A DNA stretch of 49,642 bases from Pirellulales bacterium (GTDB taxonomy: Bacteria > Planctomycetota > Planctomycetia > Pirellulales > Thermoguttaceae): NCBI GenBank assembly GCA_016931995.1, contig JAFGDS010000028.1:1-49642 (forward strand), given 5' to 3'. Under the pieces are notes generated by a model that saw only the letters and a program-made list of their open reading frames with translations, was not told where the DNA came from and ran no database searches. Position numbers and translations under genes: made by a program. Positions within the stretch are counted from its first letter, which is position 1; each line of letters begins with the position of its first letter. Below are positions 1-8,901 of the stretch, in pieces.

Positions 1-64
1 CGCGGCCGCCGCAGCCTGCGACGAGCACGGCCACGCACGCGCACGCATAGGCAAATGCTTTCAT
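1..64 (-). CDS. Lipoprotein, 5' end only (cut by window edge)
   Basis: Only the first 21 codons lie in the window; the gene continues past the left edge. Reading leftwards from ATG at 64, the product begins MKAFAYACACVAVLVAGCGG: a short basic start, a hydrophobic stretch and a lipobox-like LVAGC, so it is probably exported and lipid-anchored at Cys18. A good Shine-Dalgarno (GGGAGG) sits about 7 bases upstream. It follows another lipoprotein gene (LRR type, 177-1229) on the same strand, 112 bases away, so the two may be co-transcribed and could be paralogues. The mature domain is not visible and no function can be given. Confidence 0.6.
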   Translation of the reverse strand, partial: MKAFAYACACVAVLVAGCGGR

Positions 65-176
65 GGGACGCCTCCCGTTTTCCGAAAGTGGCCACGCCAG
101 GTTAACACCACGAATGGCATTGAGGAAAGGACGCCTCGCGAGCACGTCGCGCAACGGCCTCCAACGCTGGGTCACT

Positions 177-1229
177 TCACCACTCGACGTCGCATTCCGG
201 CACGGCTTTGCGAAACGTTTCGATGCCCAGCGGGGTGACGCAGGTGCGTCGCAGATCGAGAGACTGGAGCTGTTTGAATTGCGCCAGGTGCTGCAGGCCC
301 CTATCGTTGACGTCCGTGGAGGAGAGCCCCAGCCGCCAGAGTCGAGGCAAGGACTTGAGATGCTTCAGGCCGTCGCCGGTGATCTTCGTGCCGCCGAGGT
401 CTAATACCTCGAGTTGAGTCAACGGTTTAAGCGATAGGAGCCCAGCATCAGAGATATCGCCGCCATTGACGTGTAATTCGCGAAGTTGTGTCATCCCCTC
501 GAGCGCCTTCAGTGCGGTGTCCGTGATCTTCATCTTCGTGGCTCCCAGATCCAGCTTCTCCAGACGGGTAAGCCCCTTCAGGTGCTGGATCCCCTCGTCA
601 GAGACGCTCGTACAACTGAGATCCAGCTCCTTCAGTCGCGTCAGGCCCTTGAGATGCGCAAGCCCGTCATCGGTGACCTTCGTGTTACAGAGCAGGAGGG
701 TTTCCAGTTGCCTCATCCCTTCCAGGTGTTTCAACGCGGCGTCGTTCACTCGGGTTGCACCCAATCCCAGCACGCGGAGTCGCGGAAAGTTCGCCAGATA
801 CTTCAGGCCCGAGCCGGTAGTGATCTTTAAAAGATCCAGACGAAGCACCTCGAGCTTGGTCATCCGCCGGAGATGCCACAATCCCGCATCGGTCACCTTG
901 GTCATCTCAAGGTACAGTTCGCGCATTTCCGTGAGATTCTCGATGTTGGCGAGGCCATCGTCAGACACGTCCGACGATCCCACGCTCAGCGTCTGCAGTT
1001 GTGGAAAACTCTTCACATGGACCAGCACTTCATCCGTGATATGATATGCGTATGTATCATTGAATGCGACGGAAACCACGTGTTGCGTTCCGGTGTCCGA
1101 GTCATACCACACATGGCCCCCGAATTGCTGGATCGCGGCGACCGCTGCCGACTCTTGTGTATCAGGCCCGGTGCAGCCCGCCAACAGTACGGCCGAGCAC
1201 GCCCACAATTGCGCCAACCGCTTCATCAT
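177..1229 (-). CDS. Leucine-rich-repeat lipoprotein
   Basis: 350-residue predicted lipoprotein. The N-terminus has a signal peptide with lipobox LLAGC (Cys19). After about 60 residues comes a run of about eleven LRR units of about 24 residues with the pattern LxxLxxLxLxxTxVTDxGLxHL, the cysteine-poor bacterial type common in planctomycetes. Such LRRs form a curved solenoid used for protein binding; no catalytic domain is present and the partner is unknown. I chose ATG 1229 because AGGAGA lies just upstream and the signal peptide begins here; an upstream in-frame start at 1346 would add a non-signal-like extension. A second lipoprotein gene begins 112 bases downstream on the same strand. The gene is divergent from the PEP-CTERM gene at 1475, so 1230-1474 should hold promoters for both; I could not pick convincing boxes there. 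Confidence 0.85.
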   Translation of the reverse strand: MMKRLAQLWACSAVLLAGCTGPDTQESAAVAAIQQFGGHVWYDSDTGTQHVVSVAFNDTYAYHITDEVLVHVKSFPQLQTLSVGSSDVSDDGLANIENLTEMRELYLEMTKVTDAGLWHLRRMTKLEVLRLDLLKITTGSGLKYLANFPRLRVLGLGATRVNDAALKHLEGMRQLETLLLCNTKVTDDGLAHLKGLTRLKELDLSCTSVSDEGIQHLKGLTRLEKLDLGATKMKITDTALKALEGMTQLRELHVNGGDISDAGLLSLKPLTQLEVLDLGGTKITGDGLKHLKSLPRLWRLGLSSTDVNDRGLQHLAQFKQLQSLDLRRTCVTPLGIETFRKAVPECDVEW

Positions 1230-1474
1230 CCGATCTCCTGTGTGTTTTTGTGGTTCCCTCCCCGGCTCATGCCTTGCCATCCTACGCCCACCCAGCATTG
1301 CCGGACAGACCAGCGGTGGTCCCCTGGGCGGCAACGATGTTGGCATCCTGTTCCTTGCCGCGTAACTACCTCCCTTGGGGGAATTGATTTTTCCCCAGGT
1401 AGGCCCATACTGGATGGGTTGTGACAGATATTTTCGATTGGCGTGCTTCCTCTATTGAGAAAGGAGTACCGACG

Positions 1475-2833
1475 ATGCGTATGCACAAGCTACCTGCCGT
1501 TGTTGTGGCATGCGTCGGAGTGTTGGCCCTGATGTTGTTCGCGGCTCCGGCGTCGGGCCAGATCAACTACGACGTTGATCCGAAGAGTTCGACGGACGGA
1601 ACGCCCGTGCCAGACGTGGACAAGGTGGGCGTACCGCCAGGTCCGCCGATCGGTGGTCCGTCTGGGCCCGACCTGGGGTGCTGGGCCGCGACGGCCTCGA
1701 ATCTCCTCGGGGCGGCCGGCTGGGGGGTCGGCGTCACCGCCCAGGCCAAAGCCGACAGCATTTACAAGGACTTGATCAACAACTTCGAGGTGAACCCGGG
1801 CGACGGCTACATTGCGGCGGCGGGCAATTGCGCCGCGGCCGCCAAGTGGTGGATCCACAACATCGGTCTCAATTCCGCCATGGCCGGCCAGGGCTACGAT
1901 CCCACCAACCCCTACGTCGATTTCGGTCTGGTTGAACGGACGCTCATTGAGCCGGACTACAACTACCTTTTGAAGGAGCTTGCCCGTTGCCAATACGTCG
2001 GCGTGACCTGGATCACCGGCGAGGACACCGGCCATTGCATGACGCTGGTGGGCGGCAACTACGGACCCAGCATCGTCGGCAAGGCGCCGCCGCACCAGTC
2101 TGTCTGGCACAACTCCGACAACGAAGGCGGCATGGCCCCCAACTGGGTCGACGACGAGGTCTACGGCAACGACTGGGCCAAGGGGTTCCCGACCTGGTGG
2201 CTCGACGTCAACAACGACGGCGTCGGCGATTGGGTGGCGGATGCCTACTTCAAGGCTTGCCCGGGGCATCCCAAGCCCGCCAGCGCCGTCGGCAACTTCG
2301 ACGTCCACTATTATCGAGGTCCCGACCACCTCGATTTCAGCGGCCCAACGCCTCTCTGGGTCAGCGGCGTCCAGATGCTCGTCACGGGCGAAATGAAGGA
2401 CGCCTACACGGGCTGGCAGGGCAATCCGGACCCCGAGTGGGATCCGACGGGCGCGCCCGTCCTCTACGTCCCCAACGAGGAGATCCGGGACTACCACAAG
2501 ATCCTCTATCTGGCAGTGGACTTCAAGGAGGCCGAGGATCCGTCCACGACCAACGTCTTCAACATCCAGGTTACCGACGACGAGGACGTGCCGGCCGCGC
2601 TGGACGATTGGTGGTGGTCCGAAGACAACGGTCAGATCCTGATGAAGTACGTGTTCGACGATCAACCCGGCTGGGAGAAGATCGTCTTCCCGCATGCGGA
2701 CTACAAGAACCTGACCGGCAATATCTTGGAATGGAACCTCGCCACGGAGTGCGTGCCCGAGCCGGCCACGCTGGCGCTGCTGGCCGTCGGCCTAGCCACG
2801 CTGGGCCTGCTCGGCCGTCGGCGGCAGCGATAA
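1475..2833 (+). CDS. Secreted PEP-CTERM protein with papain-like peptidase core
   Basis: 452 residues. A signal peptide (hydrophobic 7-25, ending near ASGQ) starts at ATG 1475, which has AAGGAG 9 bases upstream; an upstream in-frame start at 1421 lacks this. The C-terminus is VPEPATLALLAVGLATLGLL followed by RRRQR, a PEP-CTERM sorting signal normally cut by an exosortase. The mature part has CWAATASNLL (Cys69), a later GHCMTLVGG (His187) and WHNSDN (Asn/Asp213-215). This Cys...His...Asn/Asp order with C-x-A-A-T resembles papain-fold cysteine peptidases such as the IdeS/Mac group or C39-like proteins, but the similarity is by eye and activity is inferred. It is rich in Trp, Asp and Asn, as expected for an extracellular protein. 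It stands alone between divergent LRR genes and thrS. Confidence 0.75.
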   Translation: MRMHKLPAVVVACVGVLALMLFAAPASGQINYDVDPKSSTDGTPVPDVDKVGVPPGPPIGGPSGPDLGCWAATASNLLGAAGWGVGVTAQAKADSIYKDLINNFEVNPGDGYIAAAGNCAAAAKWWIHNIGLNSAMAGQGYDPTNPYVDFGLVERTLIEPDYNYLLKELARCQYVGVTWITGEDTGHCMTLVGGNYGPSIVGKAPPHQSVWHNSDNEGGMAPNWVDDEVYGNDWAKGFPTWWLDVNNDGVGDWVADAYFKACPGHPKPASAVGNFDVHYYRGPDHLDFSGPTPLWVSGVQMLVTGEMKDAYTGWQGNPDPEWDPTGAPVLYVPNEEIRDYHKILYLAVDFKEAEDPSTTNVFNIQVTDDEDVPAALDDWWWSEDNGQILMKYVFDDQPGWEKIVFPHADYKNLTGNILEWNLATECVPEPATLALLAVGLATLGLLGRRRQR

Positions 2834-2873
2834 CCCACGATCTCCCCGGTCAACGCGCTCTGCGAACCCAGGC

Positions 2874-2902
2874 TTGAGCGTGGCGGGCGCCTGGGCTATA
2901 CT
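2874..2902 (+). promoter_or_regulatory. Predicted promoter of the thrS cluster
   Basis: A -35 box TTGAGC (2874-2879), a 17-base spacer and a -10 box TATACT (2897-2902) lie in the 249-base gap before thrS. Transcription would leave a leader of about 175 bases. The leader is GC-rich with no recognisable T-box, riboswitch or leader peptide. The sigma-70-like match is good at -10 and moderate at -35. Confidence 0.5.
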
Positions 2903-3082
2903 ATTGCGGCGCCGGCCGGGGAACGAGGGACGCGAGTGTTTTGCCTGCAAGGCCCGTCGGGCGCTTCGCTCGGAAGGTCCCCGATTCTCCACGGCCGTCA
3001 CGAACCCGGCCTTGGGCCGCCTTGTCGTCCTTTGTATCGACGACGGGTCCAGCAGGGATAACCGAACCCCATCACACGGCAC

Positions 3083-5041
3083 ATGCTCAAGGTAACACTG
3101 CCCGACGGAAGCGTCCTGGAGTTCTCTCAACGCGTTTGCCCGCTGGACGTGGCCGGCCAGATCGGCCCTCGACTGGCCAAGGCCACGCTCGCGGCCGAGG
3201 TGAACGGCGAGCTGGTCGGCGCGGACGCGCCGCTTCCGGCCTCGGGCGAGGTCTCGTTGCGGCTCTTGACCAGCAAGGATCCCGAAGCCCTGGGCGTGAT
3301 GCGCCATTCCGCGGCGCACGTGATGGCCCGGGCGGTGATGCGGCTCTTTCCCGGCGTGGAACTGGCCTTTGGCCCGACGGTCGATCAGGGCTTCTACTAC
3401 GACTTCGCCTTGGGCCACGCCCTGTCGGAGGACGACTTTCCCAAGATCGAGGCCGAAATGGCCAAGATCGTCAAGGAGGACGAGCCGTTCGAGCGGATCG
3501 AGCAGCCGCGCGCCAAGGCGATCGCGCTGTGCCGGGAGCTGGGCCAGTCGCTCAAGGTCGAGCACGTCGCCGAGGGCTTGGCCGACCAGGAGCAGGTGAG
3601 CTTCTACCGGCAGGGCGAGTTTGTCGATCTGTGCCGCGGGCCGCACGTGCCCCGCGCCGGCGCGATCGGCGCGTTCAAGCTCCTGTCGGTGGCCGGGGCG
3701 CACTGGAAAGGCGACGCGTCGGGCCGCCCGCTCCAGCGGCTCTACGGCACCGCGTGGTTCAGCCAGAAGGACCTGGACGAGTACCTCAAGCAAGTTGAAG
3801 AGGCCAAGCGCCGCGACCATCGCGTGCTGGGTCGGCAACTCGAGCTGTTTTTGATCGACCAGGAAGTGGGCTCGGGCTTGGTGCTCTGGCTGCCCAAGGG
3901 AGCCATCGTCCGCCGGGAATTGGAGAACTTCATCTACGGCGAGCTGATCCGCCGCGGCTACCAGCCGGTGTACACCCCGGCGATCGGCCGCGTGCATCTC
4001 TACGAGACCTCGGGCCACTACCCGTACTATTCGGACAGCCAGTTCCCGCCGATCGAAATGGCCGACGGCGACCGCTACCTCCTGCGGCCGATGAACTGCC
4101 CGCACCATATCCGCATCTACCAGTCCAAGCCGCGGAGCTACCGCGAGCTGCCGCTGCGGATCGCGGAGCTGGGCCTGGTGCATCGGTTCGAGCAGTCGGG
4201 CGAGCTCAGCGGCATGATCCGCGTCCGAGGGTTTACCCAGGACGACGCCCACATCTTCTGCACCGAGGAGCAGGTGGCCGACGAGTTCCGCGGATGCCTG
4301 GACATGACCCAATTCGTGCTGGGCACGCTGGGCCTGGACGACTACCGCGTGCGGCTGAGCTTCCGCGATCCGGCCAGCGACAAATACGTCGGCACCGCCG
4401 AGGACTGGGACAAGGCCGAACGTGCCCTGGAGACGGTCTGCCGGGAGTTGGATCTGCCAAATCTGGAGATCGAGATTGGCGAGGCGGCATTCTATGGGCC
4501 GAAGGCCGACTTCATCGCGCGGGATTGCATCGGGCGGTCGTGGCAACTCGGCACCGTGCAGTTGGACTACAACCTGCCCAGCGCCAAGCGATTCGCCCTG
4601 GAGTACATCGGCGCGGATAACCAGCCGCACCGGCCGGTGATGATCCATCGGGCGCCGTTCGGTTCGCTGGAGCGGTTCATCGGGATGCTGATCGAGCACT
4701 TCGCCGGAGCCTTCCCGCTGTGGCTCGCCCCCGAGCAGGTCCGCGTGCTGGTGGTGAGCCAGAAATTTGAAGAGTACGGGCGCGAGATCGAGCGGCGGCT
4801 GGTCGAGGCGGGCCTGCGGGCCTCCGGCGACTATCGGGCCGAGAAGATCGGCGCGAAGATCCGCGACGCCCAGCTTGCCCTGGTTCCTTATATGTTTATC
4901 ATCGGCGGGCGCGAGGCCGAGTCCGGCGCGGTGGCCGTCCGCGACCGGCTCGACGGCGACCTCGGGGCCGTGCCGGTCGGCGGAGCCATCGATCACTTGA
5001 AAGATGAGATCCAGAAGAAAACGATCAGGTGCCCCAATTAG
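3083..5041 (+). CDS. thrS: Threonyl-tRNA synthetase
   Basis: 652 residues, the normal length for bacterial ThrRS (about 640). It charges tRNA-Thr with threonine in the cytoplasm. Domains in order: TGS (1-62), the N2 editing domain with H75xxxH79 (RHSAAHVM) and the [11 protein letters not shown] motif near 180-190 (Cys184), the class II catalytic core with LRPMNCPHH (motif 2 region), [15 protein letters not shown] and DDAHIF, and a C-terminal anticodon-binding domain from about residue 550. The three expected zinc ligands Cys339, His390 and His522 are all present. The start [10 protein letters not shown] fits the TGS domain exactly. It heads the conserved thrS-infC-rpmI-rplT-pheS-pheT order known from enterobacteria and firmicutes. 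Confidence 0.97.
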   Translation: MLKVTLPDGSVLEFSQRVCPLDVAGQIGPRLAKATLAAEVNGELVGADAPLPASGEVSLRLLTSKDPEALGVMRHSAAHVMARAVMRLFPGVELAFGPTVDQGFYYDFALGHALSEDDFPKIEAEMAKIVKEDEPFERIEQPRAKAIALCRELGQSLKVEHVAEGLADQEQVSFYRQGEFVDLCRGPHVPRAGAIGAFKLLSVAGAHWKGDASGRPLQRLYGTAWFSQKDLDEYLKQVEEAKRRDHRVLGRQLELFLIDQEVGSGLVLWLPKGAIVRRELENFIYGELIRRGYQPVYTPAIGRVHLYETSGHYPYYSDSQFPPIEMADGDRYLLRPMNCPHHIRIYQSKPRSYRELPLRIAELGLVHRFEQSGELSGMIRVRGFTQDDAHIFCTEEQVADEFRGCLDMTQFVLGTLGLDDYRVRLSFRDPASDKYVGTAEDWDKAERALETVCRELDLPNLEIEIGEAAFYGPKADFIARDCIGRSWQLGTVQLDYNLPSAKRFALEYIGADNQPHRPVMIHRAPFGSLERFIGMLIEHFAGAFPLWLAPEQVRVLVVSQKFEEYGREIERRLVEAGLRASGDYRAEKIGAKIRDAQLALVPYMFIIGGREAESGAVAVRDRLDGDLGAVPVGGAIDHLKDEIQKKTIRCPN

Positions 5042-5090
5042 GGGGACTCATCTTGTGGCAGTTTGCGGGAGCCGGGATGTTCGGGGCCGG

Positions 5091-5119
5091 TTGACGGCCG
5101 CCGTGCGGTGGGGAATACT
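5091..5119 (+). promoter_or_regulatory. Predicted internal promoter before infC
   Basis: TTGACG (5091-5096), a 17-base spacer and AATACT (5114-5119) lie 50 bases after the thrS stop. This suggests that infC and the ribosomal protein genes can be transcribed independently of thrS. The leader to the infC start at 5334 would be about 205 bases and contains a hairpin repeat and a possible 26-codon leader frame (5153-5233). Confidence 0.5.
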
Positions 5120-5193
5120 CATGGGTTGCAAAACCCTATCGTTTGGGAGAATATGGTGAAATTGGCGGATGCCGTCGCGCCCGGCGACGGGAT

Positions 5194-5262
5194 CGTCACG
5201 CCGAGCAAAGCGAAGCATCTCGTTCAAGGCTAGTAAGATCCTTCGCTTCGCTCGGGATGACG
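5194..5262. repeat. Hairpin repeat, GAGCGAAGCGAAGGATC family, copy 1
   Basis: Imperfect inverted repeat with arms starting CGTCACGCCGAGC and ending GCTCGGGATGACG. The outer bases GTCA/TGAC and the GAGCRAAGCGAAG/CTTCGCTTCGCTC core recur at 13143, 21922, 38171 and 43471. It lies in the leader of infC, between the predicted promoter and the start codon, so it would be transcribed. Confidence 0.8.
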
Positions 5263-5333
5263 TGTTGTCCGGTTCGGGACGACATGCCGCGGCGGCGGGG
5301 TACGTTTCCAAGACTCGTCAGGTTGGAGTGCTA

Positions 5334-5861
5334 ATGGCAAAAACGAGGGCATCGGTGGCGGCGCCGGCCAAACAACGTATCAACGAGCAGATCCGTTGTG
5401 CTCAAGTGCGGGTGATCGGGGCCGAAGGCGATCAACTCGGGATTCTCACCGTGGATGCCGCGCTGGAGTTGGCGCGCGAGGCGGGCCTGGACCTGGTCGA
5501 GGTGGCCCCCACGGAAAAGCCGCCCGTCTGCCGAATCATGGATTTCGGCAAATACAAATACCAACAGAAGAAACGCCAACACCGCACCCACACGCACCAG
5601 ACGAAGGTCAAGGAAATCCGGGTTCGTCCCAAGACGGGCAAGCACGACGTTGAAGTGCGGATCAACCGCGCCCGCGAATTCCTCACCCACAAGGACAAGG
5701 TCCTCGTCACCGTTATGTTCCGCGGCCGCGAGCTCGCCCATATCACGGAGGGCCAAAAGGTGCTCGACGGGATCATCGAGCAGTTGGCCGACATCGCCAA
5801 AGTTGAAGCCCCGCCACTGAAACACGGCAAACGGATCATGTGTACGCTGGCGCCCAAATGA
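5334..5861 (+). CDS. infC: Translation initiation factor IF-3
   Basis: 175 residues, close to the usual 170-180. IF-3 binds the 30S subunit, blocks premature 50S joining and checks start codon and initiator tRNA. The N-terminal domain is seen in [20 protein letters not shown] and the linker signature in [17 protein letters not shown]; the C-terminal domain has [17 protein letters not shown] and later VMFRGRE. I chose ATG 5334 ([19 protein letters not shown]) because an upstream in-frame start at 5169 would translate the hairpin repeat. The Shine-Dalgarno is weak (TTGGAG, 7 bases before). Many bacteria use a rare AUU start for self-control; here an ordinary ATG is available, so that type of control is not supported. 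Confidence 0.95.
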   Translation: MAKTRASVAAPAKQRINEQIRCAQVRVIGAEGDQLGILTVDAALELAREAGLDLVEVAPTEKPPVCRIMDFGKYKYQQKKRQHRTHTHQTKVKEIRVRPKTGKHDVEVRINRAREFLTHKDKVLVTVMFRGRELAHITEGQKVLDGIIEQLADIAKVEAPPLKHGKRIMCTLAPK

Positions 5862-6123
5862 GGGGGGATTGGCATTCGACCTCCCCTATCCCTCCGGGGG
5901 AGGGGTCTGTGGCGGGGGTATTCGTCGGATCGGACGGGGGACGGCTCTCCGGCGGTCTCTCGCCGATATGGGGCTTTATTCCTCCCCTCTCTCGGAGGGA
6001 GATACGAGGGATTTCTTCGGCGCAGTCTCGTGGGTTTCCGCGTGCGGCGCCGCCCACCACGCCCCTTGGTGCTCGGAGCATGTCATTTCCGCCGATCCCT
6101 CTTTTCCTGGCCGGACGGTGGTC
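5862..6123. other. infC-rpmI spacer with GC-rich hairpins
   Basis: The 318-base gap between infC and rpmI codes for nothing recognisable. It holds a CCCCTATCCCTCC/GGGGGAGGGG hairpin (5882-5906), a weaker CTCCCCTCTC/GGAGGGAG one near 5988-6001, and a pyrimidine-rich tract. These look like fragments of another dispersed repeat. They could also attenuate transcription into rpmI, but there is no T-run typical of an intrinsic terminator. Confidence 0.4.
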
Positions 6124-6129
6124 TATAAT
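6102..6129 (+). promoter_or_regulatory. Possible rpmI-rplT promoter
   Basis: A perfect -10 TATAAT at 6124-6129 with a poor -35 (TTTTCC, 6102-6107; 16-base spacer), 50 bases before the rpmI start. The -10 is convincing and the -35 is not. Confidence 0.4.
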
Positions 6130-6179
6130 GATGGATTCCATTTGCCTCGTTCCAAGCCAACCAACCGCGGGCGGGTACC

Positions 6180-6383
6180 ATGCCGAAGCAGAAGACTCAC
6201 AAAGGCGCCAAAAAGCGATTCCGGCTTACCGCCAAGGGCACCGTCCGGCACCGCCAAAGCGGCACCAGCCACTTGGCCACGCGCCTAACCAGCAAGCGCA
6301 AGCGCAATCTCCGCGGCACCGGCGAAGTGAACCCGCGCGAGGCCGTCAAGATCCGCGAAGCCCTCTGCGGGAACAGCTACTAA
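6180..6383 (+). CDS. rpmI: 50S ribosomal protein L35
   Basis: 67 residues, the family's usual size. It begins [20 protein letters not shown], the L35 signature, and is very basic. L35 is a small protein of the large ribosomal subunit. It is followed by rplT after 83 bases, the conserved rpmI-rplT pair. The ATG at 6180 is the only sensible start; its ribosome-binding site is weak (GCGGG). Confidence 0.97.
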   Translation: MPKQKTHKGAKKRFRLTAKGTVRHRQSGTSHLATRLTSKRKRNLRGTGEVNPREAVKIREALCGNSY

Positions 6384-6466
6384 CGAATCCACCGCGGGAC
6401 GGGCAGGTGACAAACGCTCCGGAAAGAGCCGGAGGGCCTTGCTCCCGCCGACTGAAGGAAGGCACG

Positions 6467-6826
6467 ATGAGAACCGTCAAAGGCGCGGCCCGTAACAAGG
6501 CCAAGAACCGGCTCTTCCGCAAGACCAAGGGCTTCCACGGCGGACGCGGCCGGCTGTTGCGCACGGCCAAGGAAACGCTCGTTCGAGCCGGCGCGTTCGC
6601 GTTTCGCGACCGCCGGGCGCGCAAACGCGATTTCCGCAAGCTCTGGATCATCCGCATCAACGCCGCCGTGCGGCAGCGCGGGCTCCGCTACAGCGAGTTC
6701 ATCCACGGCCTGGCCGAAGCCAACATCGAACTGGACCGCAAGATCCTCGCCGAGTTGGCCGTCAGCGATCCCGCGGCGTTCGACCAGATCGTCGACGCGG
6801 TCAAGGCGACCCTCCCCGTCGCGTGA
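6467..6826 (+). CDS. rplT: 50S ribosomal protein L20
   Basis: 119 residues, matching the usual 117-120. L20 binds 23S rRNA early in large-subunit assembly and in several bacteria represses its own operon. The sequence shows [20 protein letters not shown], the basic N-terminal helix, then [16 protein letters not shown] and a C-terminal globular part. Start ATG 6467 has a strong GAAGGAAGG 4 bases upstream; longer in-frame reading upstream would run through the infC spacer and rpmI in another frame. No clear L20-binding leader structure could be identified by eye. Confidence 0.97.
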   Translation: MRTVKGAARNKAKNRLFRKTKGFHGGRGRLLRTAKETLVRAGAFAFRDRRARKRDFRKLWIIRINAAVRQRGLRYSEFIHGLAEANIELDRKILAELAVSDPAAFDQIVDAVKATLPVA

Positions 6827-6892
6827 GCCTTCCGGCGGCCGCTTGGGCGTTGCTATTGTGGCGTTTCACGTTGACGGGGTCACGTGCAACGT

Positions 6893-6956
6893 GTGCCACT
6901 GGCTCCGCCAGTGCCCTTGGACGCTCCAATCCAGGCACTGGCGGAGCCAGTGGCAC
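6893..6956. repeat. Double-hairpin repeat, GTGCCACTGGC family, copy 1
   Basis: Perfect 23-base inverted repeat: left arm 6893-6915, right arm 6934-6956. Each arm is also a hairpin on its own (CACTGGC-TCC-GCCAGTG and CACTGGC-GGA-GCCAGTG), so the element can fold as one long stem or as two short ones. It lies between rplT and pheS. Related copies are at 34686, 36862, 48283 and 49404. Confidence 0.9.
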
Positions 6957-7015
6957 GCAAAACTGGCCTTCACTTCGTCCCCAACGGCGAGGCACTTCAC
7001 CAGCCCGGTGGCGCC

Positions 7016-8050
7016 ATGGCACTGAAGGACTTTCTGACCGTACTGGATGCGTTGATCGAGCAGGCCACCGCCGCGTTCGCGACGGCGGCCGACGCCGAGG
7101 CATTGGAGGCGGCGCGGGTCGAGTTCCTTGGCGCGAAGAGCGGCCGACTCAAGGCCGTTCAAAAGGATCTCGGCGGCGTGGACAAGGCCGACAAGCCGGC
7201 GGCTGGCAAACGGTTCAACGAGGTCAAGCAGGATCTCGAGGCGCTGTTGGCCGCGGCCACGGCGCGGCTCTCCGGCGGCGGTTCCACCAAGTCGGCCGAG
7301 GCCGCGTTCGACCCCACGGTGCCCGGCGCGCGAGCGCGCCTGGGCCATCTCCACCCGATCACGCAGACGATCGCCGAGCTGTGCGACATCATGGGTCGGC
7401 TGGGGTTCACCGTGGCCGAGGGGCCGGAGGTGGAGGACCTTTGGCACAACTTCGAGGCCCTGAACATCCCGCTGGAACACCCTGCCCGCGACCCGCTTGA
7501 TAATTTCTATCTGGCCACGGCCGCCGCGGGCGCCGGCGTGCCCACGGGCGAGGGGCAGTGGCTCCTGCGGAGCCAGACGAGCACGGTGCAGATCCGCGTG
7601 ATGGAGCGGACGAAGCCGCCCGTGCGAATCATCTCGCTGGGCCGTGTGTATCGCCCCGACACGCCCGACGCCACGCACTTTCCGATGTTCCATCAGATCG
7701 AGGGCCTGCTGGTCGATCGCCACGTGACGATGGCCGACCTGAAGAGCATCCTCCATCTGTTCGCCAGCAGCTTCTTCGAGGACGACGTCCAGGTGCGGTT
7801 CCGGCCGTCATTCTTCCCGTTCACCGAGCCGAGCGTCGAGGTGGACATGAGCTGGGAGGGCCGCTGGATCGAGTTCGGCGGGGCGGGCATGGTCGATCCA
7901 AACGTGCTCTCGGCCGTGGGCTACGATCCGGACGAAGTGACCGGCCTGGCCTTCGGCCTCGGCATCGAGCGGATCTGCGCCCGCCGCCACGGCATCCCCG
8001 ACATCCGCGAGTTTTTCAAGAACGACGTGCGGTTCTTGCAGCAGTTTTGA
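7016..8050 (+). CDS. pheS: Phenylalanyl-tRNA synthetase, alpha subunit
   Basis: 344 residues, in the usual 330-350 range. PheS carries the class II catalytic site and works as an (alpha-beta)2 tetramer with PheT. An N-terminal coiled-coil arm (about 1-85) that contacts tRNA precedes the core: HPITQTIAELCDIMGRLGF, LLRSQTSTVQIR, the motif 2 segment ISLGRVYRPDTPDATHFPMF, the phenylalanine-pocket run FFPFTEPSVEVDMSW, and motif 3 GLAFGLGIERICARRHGI. Start ATG 7016 (MALKDFLTVL) fits family length; an upstream in-frame start at 6884 would translate the hairpin repeat. pheT does not follow directly: a DUF3800 gene and a palindrome separate the two subunit genes. Confidence 0.96.
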   Translation: MALKDFLTVLDALIEQATAAFATAADAEALEAARVEFLGAKSGRLKAVQKDLGGVDKADKPAAGKRFNEVKQDLEALLAAATARLSGGGSTKSAEAAFDPTVPGARARLGHLHPITQTIAELCDIMGRLGFTVAEGPEVEDLWHNFEALNIPLEHPARDPLDNFYLATAAAGAGVPTGEGQWLLRSQTSTVQIRVMERTKPPVRIISLGRVYRPDTPDATHFPMFHQIEGLLVDRHVTMADLKSILHLFASSFFEDDVQVRFRPSFFPFTEPSVEVDMSWEGRWIEFGGAGMVDPNVLSAVGYDPDEVTGLAFGLGIERICARRHGIPDIREFFKNDVRFLQQF

Positions 8051-8072
8051 CGCGGCGAATCGGGGGCAATGC

Positions 8073-8882
8073 ATGTCAACGTTTCGGATCTACGCGGACG
8101 AGTCCGGCACGCACGGCAACGAGTGGCTCATCATTGGAATGCTTTTTGTGCCCGATCACGGGGCATTGCACGCGGCTCTCTGCAAGGCGAAGGAAGAGGC
8201 CGGATACTTCAACAGATCGCCGAAGAAATCAGCTCGGTACAAGGAGATTCATCTTTCCGGATTCAAGTCTCGCTATGATGTCGACGTCGGAAAGAAGTGG
8301 ATCGACCTGTTCGTTGCTCAGAGTTGCTATTACCGCTGCGTCGTGATTGATTGGAGTCTTTGGGAACCGAAGTACTTCGGCGATCCCTTCGAGCCCGAGG
8401 CCCTGAAAAAACGTCGAGCCTACAAGAAGTGGGCGGAGATGCTCATTCAGCCTGAACTCAAACTAACTGACGGAACGTCGCGATTTCACAATGCGACTTT
8501 TTATCTCGACAAGCTGCGTATGCTCTACGGATATGACGCGCTGGATCATCTCCGTGAGCGATTCACGGCGCACTACCGCGGATCATCACCCTTCATCGAG
8601 CGGTTTCAACATACGGATTCGTGGAAGGACGCCAATCAATGCCTTCAGTTGTGCGATCTACTGACGGGCTGCCTTTACCAGTCGCTGGTTCCCGCGGGGA
8701 GTCCAGAAAAGATGGCCATGCGTACACATTTAGACGAAACGCTCCAAAGACTTGGGATCCAAAAGAATGCCCCGAGTTTCTGGAGGCAGTATGCCCAGAA
8801 CACGCTGACGAAACACTTCCCCAAGTTCAGCGCGTGGTTCTGGCGACCAACGAGCAAGACGAAGGGAGGGGGCCGACGATGA
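8073..8882 (+). CDS. DUF3800 family protein inserted between pheS and pheT
   Basis: 269 residues. The N-terminal RIYADESGTHG (Asp9, Glu10) and the C-terminal LQLCDLLTGCLYQ are the hallmarks of DUF3800, a family with a predicted RNase H-like fold often found in accessory or defence-linked regions; its biochemical role is not established. The gene starts 22 bases after pheS. Its base composition is visibly lower in GC than the genes on either side, and its codon use is mixed, which suggests later acquisition into a conserved operon. A 295-base gap with a strong palindrome follows before pheT. Distribution of acidic residues fits an active nuclease, but that is inference. Confidence 0.8.
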   Translation: MSTFRIYADESGTHGNEWLIIGMLFVPDHGALHAALCKAKEEAGYFNRSPKKSARYKEIHLSGFKSRYDVDVGKKWIDLFVAQSCYYRCVVIDWSLWEPKYFGDPFEPEALKKRRAYKKWAEMLIQPELKLTDGTSRFHNATFYLDKLRMLYGYDALDHLRERFTAHYRGSSPFIERFQHTDSWKDANQCLQLCDLLTGCLYQSLVPAGSPEKMAMRTHLDETLQRLGIQKNAPSFWRQYAQNTLTKHFPKFSAWFWRPTSKTKGGGRR

Positions 8883-8901
8883 GCGAGCGGACAAGAAACG
8901 C

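Noticed and set aside
2792-4996. Long open frame on the minus strand opposite thrS
   Set aside because: Composition and the strong thrS match show it is a shadow of high-GC coding sequence. The same holds for long frames opposite cstA (16552-18258), the HtrA gene (17573-19633), the hydrolase (23748-25757) and the TPR gene (46418-48187).
5144-5190. tRNA-Leu-like start (ATGGTGAAATTGGCGGATGC)
   Set aside because: The D-arm wording resembles tRNA-Leu, but the D-stem pairs poorly, no Leu anticodon sits in a 7-base loop, and no T-arm (GGTTCGAATCC-type) or acceptor 3' end follows, even if the hairpin repeat is removed.
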